Source of the DNA: an uncultured Actinomycetes bacterium
GTDB lineage: Bacteria > Actinomycetota > Acidimicrobiia > Acidimicrobiales > RAAP-2
Assembly: GCA_903828785.1 (NCBI GenBank)
Contig: CAIKNP010000022.1
Coordinates: 35,816-99,815, forward strand
Direction of reading: 5' to 3'
Length of the DNA stretch: 64,000 bases
The notes beneath the pieces were generated by a model that did no database searches, had not been told where the DNA came from, and was given only the letters and a program-made list of their open reading frames with translations. Below, one piece after another: positions 55,203 through 63,348 of the stretch; within the stretch, counting starts at the first letter, position 1, and the number at the start of each line of letters is the position of its first letter. The position numbers and the translations under genes were made by a program.

Positions 55203-56708
55203 ATGAGCCAGACTGATGATGCAGTACGTATTCGGCCAAAGCGGAACTTAACCGTCTGGGGGGCCCTGGGCCTCTCACTGGGCATCGTAGGCCCGAGCTT
55301 GGCGATGTCGGGGAACGGGCAAGGGACCGCCGCGGCGGTTGGCAAGGCCGTACCACTGATTTTCGTATTAGGTGGTATTTGTGTCCTGCTCATTTCACAC
55401 GGCTACATTCGCCTAACCCAGCACTACAACCAGGCCGGTGCCGCCTACGCACTGGTGGGAAAGACGCTGGGACCACGCGCCGGCTACTTCGCCGGCTGGG
55501 GCACCATGATCGCCTACTTCATGTTCGCTCTGGGGAACGTCGGTGCCGTGGGCACCTTCGTCAACGCCTTCTTGGCCAACGCCCAGAACAGTGCGCACCC
55601 TACCCAGATTCCGTGGCTCATCAGCGGCAGCATCGCCTTGGCGCTCTGTGGGTACATGGCCACCCGCGAATTCCGTACGGTGGTGCGAACCCTGCTCTGG
55701 ATTGAAGCTATCGGCGTGGCCTGCATGACCATCCTGTCGCTGATCATCATCGCCAAGGGTGGCAACCACAGTGGTGGCGGACTGGACTTCTCGGTCTTCA
55801 GCTTCAAGGGCCAGCACATCTCGGTCATTATGGCGGCCGTCGTTGGTGCCCTCTTGTCCTGGTGCGGCTTCGAAGGAGCGGCTGCCCTGGGTGAAGAGAC
55901 CAGCAACCCCAAGCGCAACATCCCAATGGCCCTGTTGGTCTGCGTCGTCGGTGCCAGCTTGCTCTTCATCTTGGTAATGTTCGCCCAGTCCGTTGGATTC
56001 GGAACGAACAGCGCGGGCACCACGGCCTTCGCCAGCTCCGGCAACTCACTTGCCACCCTGGGTCACCAGTACGTCGGCCAGTGGTTCTCCCTGGTTCTGT
56101 CGTTCACGGCCATCATGTCCTCGTGGGGTTGCATGCTCGGTACCGTCGGTACTGCCGGCCGCCTCTTGTTCGCCTTCTCACGTGACGGCGTGGGTCCTGC
56201 CTCGTGGGGCACGCTCGACAAGCGTCACGAGCCCACCCAAGCCATCGGGGCCGTACTGATTGCCTGCTTCGTTATCTCGGTGGTCTCCTTCATTACGGGT
56301 CACCCCCAGATGGGATTGGGCAACTCGGCCTTGAGTGACTACTTCTACTACTCCACCATTGGTGCCGTCACCCTGCTGGTGGCCTACCTCATGGTCGAGT
56401 TGGGAACCATTCGCCACATCCTGGTGCAGCGCCGCGAGCTCATGAAGGAAGTAATCATCCCCATTGTCGGAGCCGCCATGATCATGGTGGTCTTCTGGTA
56501 CAACGTCAAGGGTGAAATCACCTGGAGTGGTGGGGCGAACATCGCCTTCGGCATCATGGTTATCGGCGCGCTGATTGGTTTCGGCACCCCTGGGGCCGCC
56601 GAGAAGATTTCCACGGGCTTGAACCGCGACCTCGGCGAAGCCGGGGGCAAGGAAATGCCCGTTTCGTCTGGTCACGAGGGCGAAATCTTCCCCACTGACG
56701 AGGTGTAG
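55203..56708 (+). CDS. APC-superfamily amino acid/polyamine permease
   Basis: A 501-residue transporter with twelve to thirteen helices. The first helix has the APC substrate motif GALGLSLGIVGPSLAMSG, and the fold includes GWGTMIAYFMFALGNVG, SWCGFEGAAALGEETSNPKRNIP and SRDGVGPASWGTLDKRHEP, all typical of APC permeases. It would import the substrate of the neighbouring ligase, perhaps a polyamine or other amine. The ATG at 55203 follows AAAGGGGGGCTC. It starts 46 nt after the ligase stop and ends 3 nt before the aminotransferase. Confidence 0.88.
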   Translation: MSQTDDAVRIRPKRNLTVWGALGLSLGIVGPSLAMSGNGQGTAAAVGKAVPLIFVLGGICVLLISHGYIRLTQHYNQAGAAYALVGKTLGPRAGYFAGWGTMIAYFMFALGNVGAVGTFVNAFLANAQNSAHPTQIPWLISGSIALALCGYMATREFRTVVRTLLWIEAIGVACMTILSLIIIAKGGNHSGGGLDFSVFSFKGQHISVIMAAVVGALLSWCGFEGAAALGEETSNPKRNIPMALLVCVVGASLLFILVMFAQSVGFGTNSAGTTAFASSGNSLATLGHQYVGQWFSLVLSFTAIMSSWGCMLGTVGTAGRLLFAFSRDGVGPASWGTLDKRHEPTQAIGAVLIACFVISVVSFITGHPQMGLGNSALSDYFYYSTIGAVTLLVAYLMVELGTIRHILVQRRELMKEVIIPIVGAAMIMVVFWYNVKGEITWSGGANIAFGIMVIGALIGFGTPGAAEKISTGLNRDLGEAGGKEMPVSSGHEGEIFPTDEV

Positions 56709-56711
56709 TCC

Positions 56712-58043
56712 ATGGATCCAGCCGGTCTCGACTCGATTGCCCCCGCGGCCGCCGCGCTCTACCGACGCGATCTCGCGGCGGTCGCCGGAATAGAGAAACT
56801 CCGTTTCTTTCCCTTGGCCGTCGAGTCGGGACACGGCTCAACGCTGGTGGAGGTCGGTGGGCGCGAGCTCATCGACCTCTCCGCCACCTGGACCGCGTCC
56901 GGTCTGGGGCACGGACACCCACGTATTACCGCCGCCATTACCAAGGCCGCCATGGCGCCCGGTGGCGCTGGTCTTACGGCCGTTAACCCCGACGCCGTTG
57001 GTCTGGCCGAGGACCTCTTGGCCCTGGTGCCCGGGAAGGGCGAGCGTCGGGTCTACCTCGGCCACGCGGGGTCGGACTCCTGCGACGTCGCCCTACGCGC
57101 CGTGCGTTACAACTCGGCGAGGAAGAAGATTGTCGCCTTCAAGGAGTCGTATCACGGGGGCATAGGACTCGCGATGGCCACGTCGGGACTACACGTGAGC
57201 ACCGGTGCGGTAACCCCAGACGCGAACACCGTCTTCGTTGACTACCCAAATCCTTTTCGCCCACCGGCCAATGGTGAGGACGCCCTCGCTCGCACCTTGG
57301 GCCAGATTGAAGCAGCCTTTGCAGTCGGCGACGTGGGGTGCATCATGGTTGAGCCCATGCTCGCTGACGGTGGCATGGTGCTTCCTCCCGCCGGCTTCCT
57401 CAAGGGCATCGAAGCCCTTTGCCAGCGCTACGAGGTCTTGTTCGCGGTGGATGAGGTCAAGGTCGGTCTCGGTCGTCCGGGACTTCTGCACGCCTTCCAA
57501 CTCGAGGGCGTCATCCCGGACATCGTCTGCTTCGGCAAAGTATTAGGCAACGGTCTCCCCGTCTCGGCCGCCGTTGGCCCCGCCGCGCTCTTTGACAAGC
57601 CCAAGGCCGCCGCCCTACTCACCACCGTCGGCAACCCCATTTGCGCGGCCGTGGGGCGCGAAGTGCTTCGTGTTCTGGTCGAAGAAGACCTGGCCAATCG
57701 GGCCGCGCGCGCTGGTGAACGGCTGCGCGCCGGTTTTCGCGCTTTCAACCACCCTCGTATTGGTGACGTTCGCGGTCACGGACTCGCCAACGGCGTCGAA
57801 CTGGTCACCGACCGCGACTCCAATACGCCCGACCCCGATTTTGCGGCCGCGGTTATCTACCGGGCCTTCGAGCTGGGCGTCTGCGTCTACCAAGTTGGTG
57901 GCAACACTCTCGAGGTCACGCCACCACTGGTCATCACCGACGAAGAGATCGACCGATCGCTCGAGATATTGCACCAGGCCATGGAGGACGCGGCGGCCGG
58001 TAAGGTTCCCGCCGAGGTTCTCGCCTCCTACCGCGGTTGGTAG
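56712..58043 (+). CDS. Class-III PLP-dependent aminotransferase
   Basis: A 443-residue omega-aminotransferase-like enzyme. Motifs: LIDLSATWTASGLGHGHPRI at the start, SYHGGIGLAM, VEPMLADGGMVLPP, the PLP-ring Asp in FAVDEVKVGLGRPG and the PLP lysine in CFGKVLGNGLP. It would transfer a primary amine to 2-oxoglutarate or pyruvate and leave an aldehyde. In the operon it probably acts on the imported or glutamylated amine. Substrate cannot be read from sequence. Confidence 0.9.
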   Translation: MDPAGLDSIAPAAAALYRRDLAAVAGIEKLRFFPLAVESGHGSTLVEVGGRELIDLSATWTASGLGHGHPRITAAITKAAMAPGGAGLTAVNPDAVGLAEDLLALVPGKGERRVYLGHAGSDSCDVALRAVRYNSARKKIVAFKESYHGGIGLAMATSGLHVSTGAVTPDANTVFVDYPNPFRPPANGEDALARTLGQIEAAFAVGDVGCIMVEPMLADGGMVLPPAGFLKGIEALCQRYEVLFAVDEVKVGLGRPGLLHAFQLEGVIPDIVCFGKVLGNGLPVSAAVGPAALFDKPKAAALLTTVGNPICAAVGREVLRVLVEEDLANRAARAGERLRAGFRAFNHPRIGDVRGHGLANGVELVTDRDSNTPDPDFAAAVIYRAFELGVCVYQVGGNTLEVTPPLVITDEEIDRSLEILHQAMEDAAAGKVPAEVLASYRGW

Positions 58044-58064
58044 AACACTCACAAAGGAAGTCGA

Positions 58065-59216
58065 ATGATTAACCCCACCCTCGCCGAGGTCATTGACGAC
58101 CTCGCGCTCGTCGACCACCACGTCCACGGCGTCCTGCGCGTTGATCTCGACCGCGACGAGTTCGAAGACGTCATCACCGAGTCGGACCGCCCGCGGCGTT
58201 CGGGCACGACCAACTTCGACTCGCAGTTCGGTCTAGCGGTTCGCAAGTACTGTTCGCCGCTGCTGGGCTTAGAAGCCTTCGCCTCACCCGAACACTACGT
58301 CGACCAGCGCGCCGCGCTGGGGGTGGCGGAGGTCAATCGTCGCCTCCTGCGAGCGGCCGGGCTCGGGGCCATGATCATCGATACGGGCTTCGCCGGATCG
58401 AAGGTCACCGACATTAGGGAAACGGCCGAACTGAGTGGCGTGGCCGCCTACGAGATTGTTCGCCTCGAGGCCGTCGCGGAGCAAGTCGTTCGTGACGGCA
58501 GCACGGCTGAGGGTTTCGCCGACCTCGTGCGAGGCGTCTTAACTGACGCCAAGTCGCGCGGCGCTATAGGTACCAAGTCCATCGCGGCCTACCGTTACGG
58601 CTTGGACCTCGACCCCACCCGACCCAGTGAACACGACCTGCTGGTGGCCGTCGGTCGTTGGCTGGGTGAATGCGAAAGCAGTGGTCGCGTACGACTCGAG
58701 GAGCCAACGATCCTGCGCTTCCTCCTCTGGTGCGGGGTCGATTTGGGCCTACCCCTGCAAATCCACATTGGCTACGGCGACTCCGACATCAACCTCCTGC
58801 GCTCGAATCCGGCCCTGCTCACCGACTTCTTGAAGGCCACGGAACATTCGGGGACGGCGGTCATGCTCCTGCACTGCTACCCCTACCACCGCGAAGCGGC
58901 GTATCTCACCCAGATGTTCCCGCACGTCTTCTTCGACATCGGCGAGGCCATTAACTACGCCGGCTTGCAGAGTAGGCAGATCATCCGCGAGTCGCTCGAA
59001 ATAGCGCCCTTCACGAAGCAGCTCTACTCCAGCGACGGTTGGGGGGCGAGCGAGTTGCACTACATCGGAGCCGTGCTCTGGCGTCGGGGCATGACCGAAG
59101 TGCTCTCCGAGTGGGTGGCCGCTGACGAGTGCACCTTGGCCGACGCGATTCGGGTTGCGCGACTCATTGGAGTGGACAACGCTGTCGCCGCGTACGGCAT
59201 CAGCCCCGTTCACTAG
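58065..59216 (+). CDS. Metal-dependent amidohydrolase, FluG N-domain-like
   Basis: A 383-residue amidohydrolase_2-type barrel. Metal ligands and active-site residues are visible: LVDHHVHG (His-x-His), GTKSIAAYRYG with a possible bridging Lys, LPLQIHIGYGDSD, LLHCYPYHREAAYL and the late Asp in YSSDGWGASELH. In fungi and plants this domain is fused in front of a glutamine-synthetase domain (FluG, NodGS); here both are separate genes of one operon. It starts 21 nt after the aminotransferase, behind an AAAGGAAGTCG site. Confidence 0.87.
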   Translation: MINPTLAEVIDDLALVDHHVHGVLRVDLDRDEFEDVITESDRPRRSGTTNFDSQFGLAVRKYCSPLLGLEAFASPEHYVDQRAALGVAEVNRRLLRAAGLGAMIIDTGFAGSKVTDIRETAELSGVAAYEIVRLEAVAEQVVRDGSTAEGFADLVRGVLTDAKSRGAIGTKSIAAYRYGLDLDPTRPSEHDLLVAVGRWLGECESSGRVRLEEPTILRFLLWCGVDLGLPLQIHIGYGDSDINLLRSNPALLTDFLKATEHSGTAVMLLHCYPYHREAAYLTQMFPHVFFDIGEAINYAGLQSRQIIRESLEIAPFTKQLYSSDGWGASELHYIGAVLWRRGMTEVLSEWVAADECTLADAIRVARLIGVDNAVAAYGISPVH

Positions 59217-59228
59217 GGGTCGAGCGCA

Positions 59229-62219
59229 CTAACGCCAGGAAGCCCACGCTTTCTTGGTGCGTTCACCCAGCGATACATCACTGCGTTTGGCTATTTGACG
59301 AAGGGCCACGAAGAGCAGGACGATAGCCAGCGTCACGGCGGTGAGATAGCCCAGCACACCCCCTCCGTGGCTAAGGGTGAAGCCAATACTTGAGAGCACC
59401 CCGAGTGAACCCACCAGGCTCGAAACCCGAGTCCGGGTGCGCACTCCCAGCAAGAGGACGAGCACTGCTTCGACCATGAGCCACGAGAGGTAGCCCCTAA
59501 GGACTACTCCCGATCCGAAGGCCTGGGCGAGGGTCGTGCCGAACAAGATGGCCAGGGCCAGCACACTGGACGCGCGTAGCCACCAGGTGGCCACCGCACG
59601 CTGGGTTTCCTCGACCCGGTCGATGATGGTGACACTGAGGTAGAGCAGGGTTGACGCCGGCACCAGGTTGAAAAATTGCAGATTGTGACTGCGCAGCATG
59701 ACGGCGATAACCGGAACGACGCCACTGAGCGTCAGGGGGACCAGGATCTGGTCTCGGAGTATCCAGCTCGAACTCGCACGGCGCAGGGTCGGCACCACAC
59801 TGGCGGCAATGAACAGCAGCGCGACGAGACCGCCCTGGCGACCATCGTGGTGCAAGAAGACGCCCGACCAAAGCACTCCGGCGAGCAGGAGCAGACGCCG
59901 CGACGCGGCGCAGGAGTGGCGCCAGGTATCGAAGCGGAATCGAGCGTCACCATCGAGCCATTGCGGTAGCCACTGCCCTCCCGAGGATTCACTCTCGCTG
60001 AGGCGCGCCGCCACGGTCACCAGACCAAGCCCAGCGAAAATGGCGAGGGGCATCCAGGCAAGCACCACTTCAGCGCGTAGAACCTCGGCGGCGGCGAGCG
60101 TCATCAAGGCCGCGGACACGATGACCGGCCACGAACGATGAAGGCGTCGAGCCACGTAGATCACCAGCGGAGCAAAGATGACCCCGAACACCGTCAGCGG
60201 CGGCAACCACAAGAGCGCGGCGTGCTGAACGTCGTAGCCACTGACCACGGTGTTGATGCCAATGACGAGCAGTAAGCCCGAGGCGAAAGCCAGCCACACG
60301 CGTTGCAGACGGCGGGCCACCAGGAGGACGAGCAGGGCGTACACCAGCGTGATCACCGCAACCAGACCAGCTCGGCCCAGAGGTGAGGCTCCGTGTTTAT
60401 ACCAATGCAGGGACGCCGTCACCGTCACGAGCAGGGCGAGGACGGCTGGAAGGTAGGCCGAAGAAACCTTCAGCAGCGTGGTGAAGGATTTCACCCAATA
60501 GGCGCGGACGAGAAAGCCCAGGGAGACGACGCCGGCGGCCACCATCTCCGTGCCTGGCGTACTGAAGGAGTGAGCTCGGTGCAGGGTGATGAGGAGGTCC
60601 CACACGAGGTGGTAGAGCGCGAGGGCTCCCACCAACTCCGCGAGTACACCGCCCACGGTGGTGAGTTCCGTCGCGACGTCACGACGATAGGTAGTGGCGG
60701 CGGCGGCCAGCGCCGTAGCGGCGAAGAGGAGCAGGGTCACGAGCGAACTGGGCTGGTGCCAACTAATCGAGGAAAGAAAGACCGCCAAAAGAACGATCAC
60801 TTGGAAATAGGCTCGGCGGAACAGGCCTCCGCGCCAGTGATCGATGAGCCGCGCGTACACGTAGACGCTCAGAGCCGTGGCGAGCAGGGCCACCATGTGC
60901 GCCACGTTTGCGCTCGCCCAGAGGATGCTCGCCGTTAGTGAGCTAGCCACGAGGGCGACGAGCCCCATCACTACCGGCCACGTGCGCGGCGAACGTCGCA
61001 GGTAGAGGAGATAGCCCAGGGTGATGAGAGCGAAGGTCGCCGCCATGACGTTTACGTGACTGAGCTGTTCGGTGGGATTAAGCGGGAACCAGTGGCGCAT
61101 GGCAATCACCGCAGCGGCCAGGGCCCCGAAGTGAAATACCAGAGAGACGGCACCGTTCGCAGAAACACCCATCCAAGCGTCATCGGGGGGCCTTAGGGAA
61201 TCCACAGAGCCGGTCTCGGCGCGGCCACGCCAGTCGGGCAGACGCGTGGCTGCCAAGTACCCGAGGCCGAGCAGCGCGAGGGAGACCGGTCGCCAGGCGA
61301 CGACGGGCAGCAACGCAGTCAGGGCCAACCACGCCGCGGCGACCGCCAGGTGAGCCAAGGCGAGGAAACCCCGGGAACGAATTTTGGTGGCCAGGGTTCC
61401 GTAGACCACGGCGCAAATGGCTGCGCCGGTCGCCACGGTGACGTCACGCTGCGTTGGGGCCGACTCCCAACGCATGGCCTGAATAAGGTTGATAATAAGA
61501 AGGGGAAGCGTGAGCGCCGTGGCCCAGCGGAAGATCACCGCCGCCGGTTGCAATTTTTCAGCTCGGTAGCACCAGGCCGCTAGCGCGGCGAGGAGCAGCA
61601 TCAAGGCCAGCGATGGTGCGACGAGCATCCAGCTTGATTGACCCCGCTCAAAAATCAAGGTGGCGGCGGCCAAGAGAACCACGCCCGCCCCGGACAAGAT
61701 TTGTGCTCCATCAAAGTGAACGGCATTTTCCACCAAGGACGGAGCAAGTGGGGATGCTTCGTTGGCCGATGCTTCCTGCCAGCTCGGTGCGGATACGTGC
61801 GGTGGCGTCACCCGGATCGATGGGCTCGCTCCAATGCGCGTGAGCAAATCCTCTACCCACGCCAAGCGGGCATCGAGTCGGGCGCGCAAATCACTCGCCA
61901 GTCGCTGTTCATCTGCGGACAATGTCGACAGTTCCTCAATGAGTCGACTAAGTCGGGAGTGGTAATCAACCACCTGCTGGCGGACAAAAATACTGAGCGT
62001 CTCGCCGAGAAAGGCCGCACTATCAATTTGGCCCACGGCCACACTGAGGCCCAACTCGTCAGCCCGCTGCTGGCGCTGCTGGACGGCGATTTCATCTTCT
62101 GGCGAAATGCCCGAGACGACGGCGAGTGGCTCTACGAAATCAGGATTGCGCGACCCACAGCGTCCGCAGAACGGGTACGCACCAAGTGCCGCGCCGCAAC
62201 TCGTGCAGAAAGCACTCAA
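59229..62219 (-). CDS. Very large zinc-ribbon multi-pass membrane protein, function unknown
   Basis: A 996-residue protein. The N terminus is a zinc ribbon (CTSCGAALGAYPFCGRCGS), followed by a soluble, helical region to about residue 165 with coiled-coil-like spacing (SRLIEELSTLSADEQRLASDL), then about 26-30 closely packed membrane helices to the end. It resembles the actinobacterial proteins annotated as SCO7613 C-terminal domain-containing, which have no known function. The start is probably the TTG at 62219 because the ribbon begins there; the ribosome-binding site is poor. Convergent with the amidohydrolase, 12 nt apart. Confidence 0.75.
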   Translation of the reverse strand: MSAFCTSCGAALGAYPFCGRCGSRNPDFVEPLAVVSGISPEDEIAVQQRQQRADELGLSVAVGQIDSAAFLGETLSIFVRQQVVDYHSRLSRLIEELSTLSADEQRLASDLRARLDARLAWVEDLLTRIGASPSIRVTPPHVSAPSWQEASANEASPLAPSLVENAVHFDGAQILSGAGVVLLAAATLIFERGQSSWMLVAPSLALMLLLAALAAWCYRAEKLQPAAVIFRWATALTLPLLIINLIQAMRWESAPTQRDVTVATGAAICAVVYGTLATKIRSRGFLALAHLAVAAAWLALTALLPVVAWRPVSLALLGLGYLAATRLPDWRGRAETGSVDSLRPPDDAWMGVSANGAVSLVFHFGALAAAVIAMRHWFPLNPTEQLSHVNVMAATFALITLGYLLYLRRSPRTWPVVMGLVALVASSLTASILWASANVAHMVALLATALSVYVYARLIDHWRGGLFRRAYFQVIVLLAVFLSSISWHQPSSLVTLLLFAATALAAAATTYRRDVATELTTVGGVLAELVGALALYHLVWDLLITLHRAHSFSTPGTEMVAAGVVSLGFLVRAYWVKSFTTLLKVSSAYLPAVLALLVTVTASLHWYKHGASPLGRAGLVAVITLVYALLVLLVARRLQRVWLAFASGLLLVIGINTVVSGYDVQHAALLWLPPLTVFGVIFAPLVIYVARRLHRSWPVIVSAALMTLAAAEVLRAEVVLAWMPLAIFAGLGLVTVAARLSESESSGGQWLPQWLDGDARFRFDTWRHSCAASRRLLLLAGVLWSGVFLHHDGRQGGLVALLFIAASVVPTLRRASSSWILRDQILVPLTLSGVVPVIAVMLRSHNLQFFNLVPASTLLYLSVTIIDRVEETQRAVATWWLRASSVLALAILFGTTLAQAFGSGVVLRGYLSWLMVEAVLVLLLGVRTRTRVSSLVGSLGVLSSIGFTLSHGGGVLGYLTAVTLAIVLLFVALRQIAKRSDVSLGERTKKAWASWR

Positions 62220-62718
62220 GCGACTAACTCACATTTTTTGACCGCGGAGCGATGGTTCTGCATCTTTTCCTCCCTCCGTAGGGGACTTTTTCTATATAAA
62301 AACTAGTTAGTTACTATCTCACTAGGAACCTTACACCCAGGCTCACAGAAAGTGAGCAATTTTCCGAAAGATGCTACGCATCCGTCGCAGTGTCGAAAGA
62401 GTAAACCAACGGGAGTCGCCGAAACGTAAAACGTCACCTGGGCTGATCGAGATGCACGGAACAAAGGTCTCCTGATTCGTGGTCTTCATCAGGGGTTAGG
62501 GTTTTCGCGCGCCAACTGGCGAGGTGCGAGGTGATGAGAAGTTGAAGCTAGGGGTAGCAAGAATGTGAGCGTCGAGCCGAACAGCAAGGTACACTTCTGA
62601 ACGACGCAGCAACGAGGCTCGCCGCTCAGAAGATTCAAGTGTGCGGACAAAAATCCTGACGAAGGCAGTGAACACGCTTCAGAGTCCGACTTTGTTCCAC
62701 TTAGCAGAACATTTTCGC
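62220..62718. other. 500-nt gap with no convincing gene, AT content rising to the right
   Basis: Apart from AT-rich bases just upstream of the zinc-ribbon protein (CTATATAAAAACTAG at 62292), which could be its promoter, nothing is recognised. Short frames lack protein-like composition. Composition becomes clearly more AT-rich after about 62650. Confidence 0.5.
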
Positions 62719-62880
62719 TTACTTATCTACTTCCAAATTCTTACTTGCCTCATAGAGACTCACCATACGATTTAATATGTCGTGACGAGTCTCATTGTGG
62801 GCAAAACTTAAAACTGCGACGAGATCAAAAAATGCATCGTTGTCAGAACACAATTTGCAACTGCAACTAGAGCCATTCAT
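62719..62880 (-). CDS. Possible 53-residue protein with an N-terminal cysteine cluster
   Basis: An ATG frame of 53 codons begins MNGSSCSCKLC and continues with a helix-like region (DAFFDLVAVLSFAHNETRHD, then NRMVSLYEASKNL). AGGAAG lies 11 nt before the ATG. It is too small and too AT-rich to judge by codon use. Its start lies only 30 nt from the divergent ribbon-helix-helix gene, and their ribosome-binding sites almost overlap, so one of the two may be false. I do not recognise it. Confidence 0.35.
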   Translation of the reverse strand: MNGSSCSCKLCSDNDAFFDLVAVLSFAHNETRHDILNRMVSLYEASKNLEVDK

Positions 62881-62910
62881 TTAGTATCAATCTTCCTAAG
62901 GAGCGTCAAA

Positions 62911-63126
62911 GTGCCAGGTATGACAAAGCAAACGGCGATCCGGCTTACTGCTGAAAATCTGCATCTTGTCCAAATGGCCTGTCGTATCGAAAACATCAGC
63001 ATGAACACTCTCGTGAATAGATCCATAGAGATGTATGTTAAGCAACTGCGACAAGACCCAGACTTCAAGATTCGAGCACGAGAGCTGCTCGAAGCAGAAG
63101 TAGCCAACTTCAAAAACATTCTCTGA
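62911..63126 (+). CDS. Small ribbon-helix-helix (Arc/CopG-like) protein
   Basis: A 71-residue protein. MTKQTAIRLTAENLHLVQMAC gives the short beta strand and first helix of a ribbon-helix-helix fold, ISMNTLVNRSIEMYVKQL the second helix, and a basic helical tail follows. Such proteins bind DNA as dimers, often as antitoxins or plasmid and phage regulators. The GTG at 62911 sits 7 nt after AAGGAG. Codon use is more AT-rich than its neighbours, a hint of transfer. No toxin gene is seen next to it, apart from the small divergent frame at 62719. Confidence 0.7.
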   Translation: MPGMTKQTAIRLTAENLHLVQMACRIENISMNTLVNRSIEMYVKQLRQDPDFKIRARELLEAEVANFKNIL

Positions 63127-63159
63127 GCACGCTCGAATACTTTCGAGTCCTCAGAACTA

Positions 63160-63168
63160 CCCCCCCCC
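63160..63168. repeat. Run of nine C after the ribbon-helix-helix gene
   Basis: A homopolymer of nine C residues lies 34 nt past the stop codon in sequence without a gene. It is a slippage-prone site but no reading frame crosses it, so it probably has no phase-variation role. Confidence 0.6.
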
Positions 63169-63289
63169 GATGCCGAGTGCTTTTCGTCTCCGCACTGATC
63201 GCGTCATTTGCAGCAACGTACTCCCACTCCCGTCTTGGATTTCAGACTACTGGTCTGCTGTGAAACTTTGGTACTTGGTATTTCCCCCT

Positions 63290-63329
63290 AAAAAGAATTC
63301 GTGCCACGGGCTTTCACCCGTGGCACGAA
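63290..63329 (-). terminator. Rho-independent terminator of the repeat-rich secreted protein gene
   Basis: A perfect 13-bp stem (TTCGTGCCACGGG with CCCGTGGCACGAA, loop CTTTCA) is followed on the minus strand by TTCTTTTTAGG. It lies 20 nt past the stop of the gene that ends at 63349. Confidence 0.88.
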
Positions 63330-63348
63330 CACATTGAAGGGAGTGGAA

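Noticed and set aside
62340..62470. Riboswitch-like sequence (GAAAGAGTAAACC)
   Set aside because: A c-di-GMP or similar riboswitch fold could not be completed: the pairing partners and the conserved loops are missing, and no downstream gene follows on that strand.
63160..63168. Phase-variable C-tract
   Set aside because: No coding frame or promoter is evident across the tract.
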